A DNA stretch of 64,000 bases from Asanoa ishikariensis (GTDB lineage Bacteria > Actinomycetota > Actinomycetes > Mycobacteriales > Micromonosporaceae): the NCBI RefSeq assembly GCF_900107455.1, contig NZ_FNQB01000001.1, positions 248,001 through 312,000 of the forward strand. Direction: 5' to 3'. The position numbers were made by a program, and so were the translations under genes. This document shows, one piece after another, positions 1 through 8,433 of this stretch. Position 1 is the first letter of the stretch, and each line of letters opens with the position of its first letter. Below the pieces are notes generated by a model. It did not search any database and had not been told where the DNA came from. It was given only the letters and a program-made list of their open reading frames with translations.

Positions 1-688
1 CGAAGACCGACTGGCCGAACGGTGGCCGGACCCGTTGCTCGACCGCCTTGGTCGCGGGCAGCACCAGCTTGTCGTAGAACTTGACCATCGCGCCTTCCTT
101 CGGCGTGAGCCGGAAGACGCTCGTGGCCATGTAGTAGCCGATGAGCCCGAGCGCGTTCGTGTAGTTGATCCGTTCGACCCGCAGGTCGGCGCGCTGCATG
201 ACCCGGGCCAGCGACCTGATCGTGTAGCGCCGGACGTGGCCGGTGGCGATGTCCACCGGGCTCATCGCGAACGGGAACGCCGGCACGATGATGACCACCG
301 CGCCGCCCGGCCGGACCAGCCGGCCCATGCTCTGCAGCGCGCGGCGGTCGTCCTCGATGTGTTCGAGCACGTTGTACGAGACCGCCGCCGTGTACGCCCC
401 GTCGACCTCGCTGGGCAGCAGCATCTGGCGCACTTCGATGTCGGTGTGGCCGGCCAGCCGATCCTTGAGCGCGATCAGCCGGTCCGGATCGGCCTCGGTC
501 GCCGTGAACCGGGCAGTGTGTGGTGCCCACTCGAGCGCGTAGTCGCCGAGTCCACTCCCGATCTCGATCGGGTTGCTGCCCAGATAGGGCTGTGCCAGTT
601 CGGCGAACCAGCGCCGGTGGTTGACCGCTGTGGCCAAGCCTTCGAGTACCTCGGACTGGACTTGTTGATCCCCGGTGATCTCGGCCAT
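1..688 (-). CDS. Class I SAM-dependent methyltransferase (3' end outside window)
   Basis: The gene reads leftwards and runs off the window edge, so only the first 229 residues are visible. I translated it by hand. Residues near 35-45 carry a glycine-rich SAM loop (PIEIGSGLGDYAL), followed by an acidic ribose-binding position (ATEAD), the motif VSYNVLEHIEDD and a post-II motif LVRPGGAVVIIVP. This is the usual order for a class I methyltransferase acting on a small molecule, lipid or sugar; the substrate cannot be told. The ATG is chosen because GGGGGAGG lies seven bases upstream. It diverges from the membrane protein gene at 840, so both promoters must lie in the 150 bases between them; a shared cell-envelope or glycan role is possible but unproven. 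Confidence 0.85.
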   Translation of the reverse strand, partial: MAEITGDQQVQSEVLEGLATAVNHRRWFAELAQPYLGSNPIEIGSGLGDYALEWAPHTARFTATEADPDRLIALKDRLAGHTDIEVRQMLLPSEVDGAYTAAVSYNVLEHIEDDRRALQSMGRLVRPGGAVVIIVPAFPFAMSPVDIATGHVRRYTIRSLARVMQRADLRVERINYTNALGLIGYYMATSVFRLTPKEGAMVKFYDKLVLPATKAVEQRVRPPFGQSVF

Positions 689-839
689 CTGTCGCCTCCC
701 CCGGTAGGGACAGTTACCTCGATGGAACGTGAGAGCCCTTCCCTATTGGTTACGGTATGAAAACCTAGGTCGGATGTGTCAGAGATCCGGTGATTTGCCG
801 GTCTGCCACGGAAACCCCTGACAGGCGGTGGAGGAGCCG

Positions 840-2672
840 ATGGCGGTGGGTGGGATAGGCGAGACCGACACGTCGGATCTGCCTCGGGTGGCCGATGTGG
901 CGCCTGTGACCGACCGCCGGTCGCGCTGGCTGCGGCTCATGCGGCGCGGGCCGGCCCAAGATCTGGCCGCCGTGGCCACCTATGTCCTACTTGCCTTCTG
1001 GGCGACCTACCGGATCTGGCTGCACCCCACCTGGGGCCTCGCCGCCAACCGCGCCGACCAGGCCTTCTTCGAGTGGATGCTCGGGCACGGCGCCCTGGTC
1101 GCCACCGGCCAGGCGTCACCGTTCTTCTCGGACCAGATGAACGCGCCGGTCGGCATCAACCTGATGGCCAACACCTCGGTGCTCGGCATCTCGATTCCGC
1201 TGACCCCGGTGACCCTGCTGTTCGGCCCGCACGTCGCCTTCAACGTCTTCCTCACCGGCGCGCTGATCCTCACGGCGGTGGCCTGGTACCTGGTGCTGTC
1301 CCGCTACCTGCTCAAGCGCCGGTTCGCGGCCTGGATCGGCGCCGGGTTCTGCGCGTTCGCGCCCGGGATGATCTCCCAGGCCAACGGCCATCCCAACCTG
1401 GTCGCCCAGTTCCTCGTGCCGGTGCTGATCTGGCGCACGCTGGAGCTGCGCCGCCCGCGCTGGCTCCGCAACGGCGTCCTGCTCGGCGTCGTGGTCATCT
1501 GGCAGGCGTTCATCAACCTGGAGATCCTGTTCATGACCGCCGTCGGCCTGGTGATCTTCCTGGCCGTAGCCGCGGCGATCCGCTGGCGGGAGGCCCGGGC
1601 CACCTGGCGACCCTTCCTGTTCGGGTCGCTGGTCGCGGTCGGCGTCGCCCTGGCGGCCCTCTGGTATCCGATCGCCATGCTGCTCACGGGACCCCAGTCC
1701 TACAGCGGCCTGCCGTACGAGGTCCGTGGCTACGGCGCCGACCTCGCGGCGTACGTCGGCCTGTCCCGCGAGTCCCTGCTGGGCTCCATGGACTCCGCCC
1801 GGGGGCTGGCGCAGAACGCCGCGGAGGAGAACTCCTTCTTCGGCTGGCCGCTGGTCGTGCTCACGGTCGTGGTGGTGGTCGCGTTGCGGCGCAGCGCGGC
1901 GGCGATCGGGCTGTTCGTGGTCGGCGTCGTCTTCGCCTACCTCTCGCTCGGCCCGGTGGTGCGGCTGCACGGCTCGCCGACGGGTCTGCCGTCGCTGTGG
2001 CAGTCGCTGCACGACGTGCCGGTGCTGAGCTCGGCGGTGCCGACCCGGTGGGCGCTGGCCGTCACCCCGATCGTCGGGCTCCTGCTGGCGCTGGGCGTCG
2101 CGGCGGCGCAGCAGCGTTCAGACGTGCTGCGCGGGAGGGCGTTGATCGCGTTCCGGGCGGTCGGGGCGGCGGTGCTGCTCGTGGCGCTGGTGCCGATCGC
2201 GCCGACCGCGCTGCCGGCGACCAAGTTGTCCGACACGCCGTTGTTCGTCTCGTCGGGGACGTGGGCGCGGTATGCCGCCGGGGGCAAGAGCATCGTCTTC
2301 GTGCCCATGCCGACCTCCGGGGTCAACGACCCCATCCGCTGGTCGGCCATGACGATGACCCGGATGCCGCTGGCCGGTGGCTACTTCCTGGCACCGGTCG
2401 GCCCCGAGCGGATCGCGAACTTCACGTCGGAGTTCCGGCCCACCAACTACTACCTGCGGTACGTGAGCCGCACCGGCCGGGTCCCGTCCGCCGCGCCGGG
2501 GACCCGGGCCAACGCACTGGCCGACCTGTCCTACTGGAACGCCGGCGCGGTGGTCGTGCCCAAACGCCGAGACTCGACGCTGTGGGTCAAGACCTTGACC
2601 GAGTTGTACGGCGTACCGCCGCAGAAGGTCTCCGACGTCTGGCTCTGGGACCCGGCGACGCTAGCTCGCTGA
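840..2672 (+). CDS. Polytopic membrane protein, GT-C glycosyltransferase-like
   Basis: About 610 residues with a cytoplasmic Arg-rich N-terminus, then roughly ten to eleven hydrophobic segments between residues 40 and 440, and a soluble C-terminal domain of about 150 residues. The first extracytoplasmic loop holds acidic and aromatic residues (NRADQAFFEWML), as in GT-C fold transferases that use polyprenyl-linked sugars. That assignment is by topology only; I recognise no diagnostic family motif. The ATG at 840 is preferred over an in-frame GTG at 828 because GGAGGAG sits directly upstream of it. Its 3' end overlaps the convergent TetR gene by 12 bases. With the divergent methyltransferase it may modify envelope glycans. 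Confidence 0.75.
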   Translation: MAVGGIGETDTSDLPRVADVAPVTDRRSRWLRLMRRGPAQDLAAVATYVLLAFWATYRIWLHPTWGLAANRADQAFFEWMLGHGALVATGQASPFFSDQMNAPVGINLMANTSVLGISIPLTPVTLLFGPHVAFNVFLTGALILTAVAWYLVLSRYLLKRRFAAWIGAGFCAFAPGMISQANGHPNLVAQFLVPVLIWRTLELRRPRWLRNGVLLGVVVIWQAFINLEILFMTAVGLVIFLAVAAAIRWREARATWRPFLFGSLVAVGVALAALWYPIAMLLTGPQSYSGLPYEVRGYGADLAAYVGLSRESLLGSMDSARGLAQNAAEENSFFGWPLVVLTVVVVVALRRSAAAIGLFVVGVVFAYLSLGPVVRLHGSPTGLPSLWQSLHDVPVLSSAVPTRWALAVTPIVGLLLALGVAAAQQRSDVLRGRALIAFRAVGAAVLLVALVPIAPTALPATKLSDTPLFVSSGTWARYAAGGKSIVFVPMPTSGVNDPIRWSAMTMTRMPLAGGYFLAPVGPERIANFTSEFRPTNYYLRYVSRTGRVPSAAPGTRANALADLSYWNAGAVVVPKRRDSTLWVKTLTELYGVPPQKVSDVWLWDPATLAR

Positions 2673-3314
2673 GCGGCCGCGCTGCTTGACCGGCGGACGT
2701 TGCATGGCCGCCACGAGTGCTGCGGGATCAGGCGGGTCCGGCAGCGGGCTCGGGTTGTCGGTGCGCAGAGCGTCGAGGGCCAGCGCGAGGAACCGGGGTG
2801 CGCTGCTGGGCACCTCGGCGCCGACCGTCCGGATGATCGCGGCGTTGGCGATGAGCAGCAGGGGCACATCCTCGGGTACGAAGTCCGCGCGCAGCGTGCC
2901 CTGGGCCTTGGCGGCCCGGATCAGCCGGTTCTGGGTGGCGTACAGCCGGTTGCGGAGCGTTTCCAGGGCGCCCGAGGCCGGGAGGGTCAGGGTGAGCACG
3001 TCGGTGACGGTGGCGTCCTCGGCCTGGATGGCGCAGAGCTGTTCCAAATAGCTGCGGAAGGCTTCCCACGGGTCGTCGATCAACCGGGCCTCCTCGGCGG
3101 CGGCCAGGTAGCGCCCGGCCCGCTCAAGAAAGACGGCCTCGACGAGCTCGGTGCGGTCGGGGAAGCGGCGGTAGAGCGTGCCGATCCCGACGCCGGCCTC
3201 CTTGGCGATCTCCTCGACCGGTGCGTGCACGCCCTGGGCCGCGAAGACCCGCCGGGCGGCGTCGATGATCCGTTGCCGGTTGCGTTCGGCGTCCGCGCGG
3301 AGCCGTGTGCTCAC
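2661..3314 (-). CDS. TetR/AcrR family transcriptional regulator
   Basis: A 217-residue protein. Residues 10-60 form a canonical TetR helix-turn-helix: RQRIIDAARRVFAAQG, then VEEIAKEAGVGIGTLYRRF. The C-terminal ligand domain resembles the TetR_C group common in actinobacteria. It is divergent from the SDR gene at 3459, with a 144-base intergenic region that contains an AT-rich stretch near 3348-3362. The usual arrangement is repression of both the regulator and its divergent neighbour, so the SDR is the likely target. No clean palindrome was recognised there. The last 12 bases overlap the membrane protein gene on the other strand. Confidence 0.9.
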   Translation of the reverse strand: MSTRLRADAERNRQRIIDAARRVFAAQGVHAPVEEIAKEAGVGIGTLYRRFPDRTELVEAVFLERAGRYLAAAEEARLIDDPWEAFRSYLEQLCAIQAEDATVTDVLTLTLPASGALETLRNRLYATQNRLIRAAKAQGTLRADFVPEDVPLLLIANAAIIRTVGAEVPSSAPRFLALALDALRTDNPSPLPDPPDPAALVAAMQRPPVKQRGRSAS

Positions 3315-3458
3315 TTCAGCAGCCTATCGAAAACGGAACTCTGACCTCCCTTTAAAATTTAGTTGCTGCGTCAATGACCATGCTCACGATCATGGGCTGT
3401 CCGCCTTGCGGCGTGGCACAGTTCCACGGGGTCGACCAACGGGAAGAGGGACCGGCAC

Positions 3459-4145
3459 ATGGGCACGGCAATCGTTGTAGGTGGCACCGGCGGACTGGGA
3501 CTGCCCATCGCGGCGCATCTCGCCGCCCGGGGTGACACGGTCGTGGTCACCAGCCGCACGAAGGACGGGGCCGAGGCCGCGGCCGCCGAGATCGGTGCAG
3601 GCGTCCAGGGCCTGGCGGTCGACCTGTCGAAGCCGGAGACCATCGAGGCCGCACTCGCGCCGATCACCGAGGTGGACCACCTGGTCCTGACCGCGATGCA
3701 CCCGACGATGAGCACGCTCGCCGAGTTCGACGTGGTCGCCGCTGTGACGGCGCACACGGTCAAGCTGGTCGGCTACGTCGAGGTGGTGCGGGTCCTGCGC
3801 GACCGATTCCGCCCGAACGCCTCCGTCGTGCTGTTCGGCGGCGTGGCCAAGGACCTGCCTTACCCGGGTTCGACCGTGGTCACCACCCACAACGCGGGGC
3901 TCGGCGGCCTGGCCAAGACCCTGGCCGGCCAGATCGCACCGCACCGGATCAACGTCATCCACCCGGGCGTCGTCGGGGACAGCCCGCGCTGGCGCGAGGT
4001 GCCGAACCACCCGCACGTGGCCCGCAGCCCGATCGGCCGCCTGGTCACGGTGGCTGAGATCGTTGACGCCACCGAGTTCCTGCTGCGCAACAGCGGCATC
4101 AACGGCCAAGAGCTCTACGTCGAAGGCGGCGTCCTGACCTCATAA
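3459..4145 (+). CDS. SDR-fold protein lacking the classical catalytic residues
   Basis: A 228-residue Rossmann-fold protein of short-chain dehydrogenase type. The N-terminal nucleotide motif is GGTGGLG at residues 8-14, and TSR at 31-33 suits NADP. Where classical SDRs have Ser, Tyr and Lys, this protein has Gly (VLFGG, about 127), Val141 and Asn145 (VVTTHNAGL), so the YxxxK pair is absent. It may be a non-catalytic sensor, a reductase with a different mechanism, or an atypical SDR. ATG follows GAAGAGGGA. The gene diverges from a TetR regulator, its probable controller, and ends just before a strong hairpin. The fold is secure; the activity is not. Confidence 0.8.
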   Translation: MGTAIVVGGTGGLGLPIAAHLAARGDTVVVTSRTKDGAEAAAAEIGAGVQGLAVDLSKPETIEAALAPITEVDHLVLTAMHPTMSTLAEFDVVAAVTAHTVKLVGYVEVVRVLRDRFRPNASVVLFGGVAKDLPYPGSTVVTTHNAGLGGLAKTLAGQIAPHRINVIHPGVVGDSPRWREVPNHPHVARSPIGRLVTVAEIVDATEFLLRNSGINGQELYVEGGVLTS

Positions 4146-4174
4146 GCGTCCCTGGCTGAGGTCCGCGCGGCCAT

Positions 4175-4220
4175 GCCAGGTACGCCCCACCCAGAGGTAC
4201 TTGGGTGGGGCGTACCTGGC
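4175..4220. terminator. Perfect 19-bp stem-loop, bidirectional terminator
   Basis: The arm GCCAGGTACGCCCCACCCA (4175-4193) and its exact complement (4202-4220) enclose an 8-base loop. It lies between two convergent genes ending at 4145 (+) and 4238 (-), the expected place for a shared terminator. No U-tract follows, which is usual in high-GC actinobacteria. Confidence 0.85.
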
Positions 4221-4237
4221 AGTGAAGCGAAACCCGA

Positions 4238-5155
4238 TCAGGAGACCACGGCGTCTCGGTAGTAGTGGCGCAGGATCGTCTGGTAGCTGTTGCCCGCGTT
4301 CGCCAGGTCGCGCGAGCCGTACTGGGACATCCAGTCCCCGTCCACCCAGGCACCGCACGCGGTGGTGGTCGCGCAGTAGTGCGCCAGCAGGATGTTGCCG
4401 CTGCGGGTCATCCGGGTAGACCAGGTGGCGTCCACCGCAGCGGACGTCGATGCCAGCGCCGACGACGGCCGGTAGACCTGGTCGCCGGTGTCGTCACGGA
4501 CGTCGTAGCACGCTCCGCCCGACGTCTTGCGGGTCGAGTGCAGCGCCCAGTACCAGGCGTAGCTCTTGACGGCTACGGCACCGGACTCCAGCGAGGCGTG
4601 CGGCCAACTGGAGATCCACTCGTTCGGAAGGACGTTCTTGACGTACGTCTTGAAGTCCACCCGGTCCACGCGCCCGAGACTGACCCGGTAGACCAGGATC
4701 GTGGTCGGCAACTTCGTGTTGGTGCCGTCGGTGCTGCAGCCGGTCGGCCCGCTCAGCAACTGGTGCGAGGCGTTGTTGTTCTTCAGCGTGGAGTTCAGGT
4801 TGCCCTTCGCCCCGGCCGCGAAGTCCTGTGTCGCCCCGGCGTAGTTGCTGTTGAAGTAGACCCGCACGGTTTTGCTGGTGCGGTTCCACACCGACGCGGC
4901 GTTGTTCTTCACGCACAGGCCCTGTCCGGCGCCCGCTCCCTTGAAGTCATAACAGGTCGGCTGGGTGGTGCCGTAGTCGTCCTGGGAGTCGGTGAAGTCG
5001 GAGACCGAACCGGCCTGGTTGCTGTTGTAGTAGTAGCAGAACTCGCCGCTGTCACAGACTCCGTCGCGGCTGGCGGCGGATGCCGCGCTCGGCGCGACCA
5101 CGATGCCGACGATGGCCGCTACCAGCACGGCCAAAAGGCCCGGAACTCTTCTCAT
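4238..5155 (-). CDS. Secreted protein: I36 inhibitor domain fused to SpoIID/LytB-like domain
   Basis: A 305-residue protein. Residues 1-28 are a signal peptide (RR, hydrophobic core, ASA). Residues 32-135 form a Cys-containing peptidase-inhibitor I36-type domain (CDSGEFCYYYNSN, NNAASVWNRTSKTV), a beta-gamma-crystallin-like fold seen in Streptomyces metalloprotease inhibitors. Residues 150-300 are SpoIID-like: VKNVLPNEW, then ESGAVAVKSYAWYWAL, the region holding the catalytic Glu of SpoIID lytic transglycosylases. It should act on peptidoglycan glycan strands outside the cell. It starts 7 bases after the stop of the gene ending at 5162 and shares its N-terminal domain with it, so the two arose by duplication. 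What the I36 part does here is unknown: protease resistance, wall binding or real inhibition are all possible. Confidence 0.8.
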   Translation of the reverse strand: MRRVPGLLAVLVAAIVGIVVAPSAASAASRDGVCDSGEFCYYYNSNQAGSVSDFTDSQDDYGTTQPTCYDFKGAGAGQGLCVKNNAASVWNRTSKTVRVYFNSNYAGATQDFAAGAKGNLNSTLKNNNASHQLLSGPTGCSTDGTNTKLPTTILVYRVSLGRVDRVDFKTYVKNVLPNEWISSWPHASLESGAVAVKSYAWYWALHSTRKTSGGACYDVRDDTGDQVYRPSSALASTSAAVDATWSTRMTRSGNILLAHYCATTTACGAWVDGDWMSQYGSRDLANAGNSYQTILRHYYRDAVVS

Positions 5156-5161
5156 GGCGGG

Positions 5162-5935
5162 TCACCAGCCGCCCGGGACGTACGCCCAACCCAGGTAGTC
5201 GGACCGGTCGCGGAACGTGCTGGTCTGGTAGACGGTCGGCCCGGTGCTGATTGCGCTGTTGCCGCCGATGGAGAGCATCACGTGCCCGGCCGAGGTGGTC
5301 GAGGTGAAGAACACCGCTGTGCCCGCCGGCGGGACGGTGCCGGTGTGAATGCGGCCGCTGTCGCGCTGCCAGATGTAGTGCGCGCGGGCCGTGGCGAACC
5401 GGCCACTGGTGCCGAACGCCCGCTCGACGAACAGCTCGCACTCGTTGTTCCAGTCGGTGTGCCCGAGCCGCGCCTTCGCGAACGCGACGGCCTCGGTCGC
5501 GCGCGGGTCGGCCGGGTTGGTGGTGCCGCCGATGGCGTGCGAGGCGTTGTTGTTCTTCAGCGTCGCGTTGAGGTTGGCCTTCGCCCCGGCCGCGATCGAC
5601 TGGGTCGCACCGGCGTAGTTGCTGTTGAAGTAGACCACCACGGTCTTGCTGGTGCGGTTCCACACCGATGCGGCGTTGTTCTTGATGCACAGGCCCTGTC
5701 CGGCGCCCGATCCCTTGAACTCGTAGCAGGACGGCTGGGTCGTGCCGTAGTCGTCGACCGACGTGGTGAAGTCGGAGACCGAGCCGGCGTAGTTGCTGTT
5801 GTAGTAGTAGCAGAACTCGCCGGTGTCACACGCTCCGTCGCGGGACGCCGCCGACGCGGGCGAGGCGACGGCCAAAATCGAGGTGGTGATGGCGAGCGCC
5901 GTGCCGACGACGGCGAGGCTCTTGCGGATGTTCAT
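5162..5935 (-). CDS. Secreted protein: I36 inhibitor domain fused to NlpC/P60-like domain
   Basis: A 257-residue protein with a signal peptide (residues 1-29) and an I36-type domain (about 33-140) nearly identical to that of the downstream gene. The C-terminal 115 residues read like a compact NlpC/P60 or CHAP-type cysteine peptidase or amidase: NNECELFVERAFG supplies a Cys in a helix, and GHVMLSIGG supplies the His strand. It probably cuts peptidoglycan peptide bonds. ATG follows GAAAGGA. It is the middle of a three-gene minus-strand operon, 34 bases after the M15-type gene. The family call for the C-terminal part rests on the Cys/His pattern, not on a full profile match. Confidence 0.72.
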   Translation of the reverse strand: MNIRKSLAVVGTALAITTSILAVASPASAASRDGACDTGEFCYYYNSNYAGSVSDFTTSVDDYGTTQPSCYEFKGSGAGQGLCIKNNAASVWNRTSKTVVVYFNSNYAGATQSIAAGAKANLNATLKNNNASHAIGGTTNPADPRATEAVAFAKARLGHTDWNNECELFVERAFGTSGRFATARAHYIWQRDSGRIHTGTVPPAGTAVFFTSTTSAGHVMLSIGGNSAISTGPTVYQTSTFRDRSDYLGWAYVPGGW

Positions 5936-5969
5936 GATGTCCTTTCAGGACAGTGAGGGGTGGTTGGGT

Positions 5970-6833
5970 TCACTGCGCGCGCTGGTACTGCTCCCAGGTC
6001 TTGATCGGAATCCGGGGGCCGTCGTCCGGGCCGTGGTTGGCCAGGCCGTTCATGCCGAGGTAGTAGTCGCCGACCTGGTTCTGTGCCTGGCTGGACAGGT
6101 CGGTGTCGTTGATCGCCGCGGCGTGGATGTGCCACGGCCAGTCGCCCTGACTCGGGTCACGGACCCAGGCGGCGAAGCCGACCTGGCGCAATGCGCGGGC
6201 GACGGCGGTACGTTTCGCCGCGGTCATGCCGGTGACCGCGATGTCCACCACGCCGCCGCCGTCGTGCGTACCGGCCGAGGTCGGGTCTCCTCCGGGGTTG
6301 TAGGAGCCCTGCTCGAGCACCAGGGTGTAATCGAGCAGGCGCTGGGTCTCGGCCAACATCGCCTGCGTGCGGGCGTTCACGACGAACCCGTCACGCGTGA
6401 CCTTCGTGCCTGGGCCGATCGTGTTGGTGACGGTGTAGCGGTTCAGCCCGAGCTTCGTCAGCGACGTCGTGCCGGGCAGCCCGTTGGCGGCCAGGCCGGT
6501 GTAGCCGAGCGAGCGCTGGTAGGCCGCGTACGCCGAGACCGTCAGGGTTCCGAAATAGCCGTCGACCCATTGCGCGTCCAGCAGGTTCTTAGCTTGGAGC
6601 GCCTGTTCGACGGCGAGCACGGAGCTCTTCGCGCCCGGCGTCAATGTGTTGTCGGCCCGGCGGGGGTCGATCTGGGCGGCCAGGACGGTGGCCTCCATGT
6701 CGACGACCGGCCGCGCGGCCGTGGTGCTGGTTCGCTGCGCTGTGGCGTCCGATGTCAGCGCCCAGGCATGAGCCGGTACGGCGACGGCCGCACAGAGCGC
6801 CGCGAGCCCGACGGCAAACCAGGGACGACGCAT
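5970..6833 (-). CDS. Secreted M15-type peptidoglycan peptidase with N-terminal PG-binding-like region
   Basis: A 287-residue exported protein with a signal peptide ending near residue 27. Residues 60-130 look like a peptidoglycan-binding helical repeat (VEQALQAKNLLDAQWVDGYFG, then AYAAYQRSLGYTG). Residues 150-270 hold the zinc signature of M15-type D,D- or L,D-carboxypeptidases: SAGTHDGGGVVDIAV (His and Asp ligands) and WPWHIHAA (third ligand). It should trim stem peptides. ATG follows GAGGAGG, and it is the first gene of the operon with the two I36 fusion genes, so stem-peptide trimming, glycan cleavage and peptide hydrolysis are probably deployed together. Confidence 0.8.
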   Translation of the reverse strand: MRRPWFAVGLAALCAAVAVPAHAWALTSDATAQRTSTTAARPVVDMEATVLAAQIDPRRADNTLTPGAKSSVLAVEQALQAKNLLDAQWVDGYFGTLTVSAYAAYQRSLGYTGLAANGLPGTTSLTKLGLNRYTVTNTIGPGTKVTRDGFVVNARTQAMLAETQRLLDYTLVLEQGSYNPGGDPTSAGTHDGGGVVDIAVTGMTAAKRTAVARALRQVGFAAWVRDPSQGDWPWHIHAAAINDTDLSSQAQNQVGDYYLGMNGLANHGPDDGPRIPIKTWEQYQRAQ

Positions 6834-6970
6834 GGTCGATCCTCCTCGTGGTGAGTCGCGTGTGGAACGGACATCACCTTGCGAGGAGGGGTCAGGTGTT
6901 CGGTAGACCGCCGAGCTGTCAGATTCGCCAGGCCCGCACTGACCTGGATGGATGCGCTGTTGTCAGCTTG

Positions 6971-7873
6971 TCAGGCGGTGACGGTGACCATGAAGTACAC
7001 GGGTCGGCGGGTGGGAAAGTATTCCTGCCCGTTGGCATCGACCATCTTCCAACTGACCCAGCACTTCCCTGGGCGGCTCGGCGCGGTGACCGGAACGCTG
7101 ATCATCACCTGGTCGCCGGGCGGGGTGTCGCCGATCTGCACCCGATCCGGGGTCTGACAACCGTCGGCGTCAGCGGTGGGGTTGATCCGCGCCAGGAAGC
7201 GGTTGTGCCAGTCGACCTTTCCTACGTTGGCGAGGGCCCACACCTTCATGAACTGGGAGTTGGCCTTCACCTTCGTGCCATCGGGGATCGTGACATCGCC
7301 GACGAACTTGCTGGAGTCGCCGGGAATCAACGAGTCGGAGAAGGGTGTCGAGGACGGTGACGGCGAGGACGGCGGCGCCACCGCGGCGCTGGAGCCGCGC
7401 GGAGACGACCAGGGGTGGAAGGTGACGCCAACGACGGCGGCCACTGCGACCGCGGTGGCGGCGGCGAGCCACCACCACCGGTGTCGTCGCGCTTCCCGCA
7501 CCTGCGGGTGCTGGTCTTCTGGCTCGAGCTCCTCCGTTGAGGTCTCGACGACAGCGAGGCCGGTGGTCAGCGCGTCCACAGTGGCCGGGGTGACCGCGGG
7601 CTCGCGGCGCTGGGCGTCTTCCCATCGGGAACGCCACTGATCCTCGTCCGCCTCGCACGCACGGACGAACTCGCGCGTGGTCTCCCACGAGGGAAATCTG
7701 GTCCCGGCGGCGGCCTCGTGCAGTGTCGTGTGGGAGATCCGGCCCGACCGCCCGGCCATCTTCCGGAATGACGGATCGCCCGCGGCGAAGCGCAGTGCCC
7801 GCAACTGTTCAGCGAACGCTTCGGCGGCGATCCGGTCCTGAGTCGACTCCGCGGAAGCACGCTCGTCCCTCAT
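6971..7873 (-). CDS. Membrane HTH protein with extracellular NBR1-Ig-like domain
   Basis: A 300-residue protein in three parts. Residues 15-95 form a cytoplasmic XRE-like helix-turn-helix (FRKMAGRSGRISHTTLHEA, then TREFVRACEADEDQW). Residues 133-155 are a single transmembrane helix. The C-terminal 110 residues, outside the cell, form an NBR1-type Ig-like domain (VPDGT-like entry, MKVWALANVGKVDWHNRF, then PPGDQVMISVPVTAPSRPG). Such proteins are typical of actinomycetes; a transmembrane sensor is the natural reading, with ligand and DNA target unknown. It lies upstream of the secreted peptidoglycan operon on the same strand, and could sense wall fragments. Confidence 0.82.
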   Translation of the reverse strand: MRDERASAESTQDRIAAEAFAEQLRALRFAAGDPSFRKMAGRSGRISHTTLHEAAAGTRFPSWETTREFVRACEADEDQWRSRWEDAQRREPAVTPATVDALTTGLAVVETSTEELEPEDQHPQVREARRHRWWWLAAATAVAVAAVVGVTFHPWSSPRGSSAAVAPPSSPSPSSTPFSDSLIPGDSSKFVGDVTIPDGTKVKANSQFMKVWALANVGKVDWHNRFLARINPTADADGCQTPDRVQIGDTPPGDQVMISVPVTAPSRPGKCWVSWKMVDANGQEYFPTRRPVYFMVTVTA

Positions 7874-7884
7874 CCGTCCCCCAT

Positions 7885-7917
7885 GTCAGACGTCGTCGTC
7901 AGGCGTTGTCAGGGCGT
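7885..7917. promoter_or_regulatory. Triple GTCAG-N-CGT direct repeat upstream of HTH/NBR1 gene
   Basis: GTCAGACGT (7885), GTCAGGCGT (7898) and GTCAGGGCGT (7908) lie directly upstream of the minus-strand gene starting at 7873. Short direct repeats next to an HTH gene suggest an autoregulatory site, but the spacing is uneven (13 and 10 bases), so this is weak. Confidence 0.3.
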
Positions 7918-8000
7918 GTAAGAGGGTACCGAACGCGCTTCGGCAGCGATCAATGTGGTGGACGGCGACAAGGCCACCGTTGCATTGAAGGAGATCAGCG

Positions 8001-8417
8001 ATGAAGAGTCTTTCCCGAAGGGGCGTGCGCATGCTCGCCTCCGTCGCGTTGGCTGTGCCGGCGGTGCTGGCGTTCGCCGGACCCGCGCAGGCCGAGGTCA
8101 ACCCGCGCTGCGCGGGCTCGGTGCAGATCGGCGCGACGGCGTACGTCACCGTCGGCGGGCAGACCGCCGCGTCGGTCAAGCAGTACAAGGGATGCGGCAA
8201 GAACTACGCGTACACCTACGTGTGGCAGCAGTACCGGGCGAGCCACGGCGCGTACCAGGTCTGCACCTCGATCGTCACCGGGAACACGCTGCGCGACCTG
8301 CAGTGCTCGAGCGGCCCGGACGTCTGGTCTCTGGGTGCGAACACCCTGTCAGTGTGTACGCGGGCCCTGGGCGGCATCTCGGACGTGGCGCAGAAGGAAA
8401 CCGAAGTGCGGTGCTGA
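8001..8417 (+). CDS. Small secreted six-cysteine protein
   Basis: A 138-residue protein with a clear signal peptide (Lys/Arg-rich start, hydrophobic core, FAGPAQA cleavage near residue 31). The mature part of about 107 residues is rich in Tyr and Gly and contains six cysteines (RCAG, GCGK, VCTS, QCSS, VCTR and the C-terminal Cys), enough for three disulfides. ATG follows AAGGAG. I do not recognise a family and assign no function. It is transcribed away from the HTH/NBR1 gene. Confidence 0.75.
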   Translation: MKSLSRRGVRMLASVALAVPAVLAFAGPAQAEVNPRCAGSVQIGATAYVTVGGQTAASVKQYKGCGKNYAYTYVWQQYRASHGAYQVCTSIVTGNTLRDLQCSSGPDVWSLGANTLSVCTRALGGISDVAQKETEVRC

Positions 8418-8433
8418 CCCGGCTGAAATGAAG

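Noticed and set aside
35-760. Plus-strand 241-codon reading frame
   Set aside because: It is the antisense shadow of the methyltransferase gene, whose motifs are clear on the minus strand.
4265-5956. 563-codon plus-strand reading frame across the secreted operon
   Set aside because: It is a shuffled, Arg/Val/Gly-rich antisense frame over two well-supported minus-strand genes.
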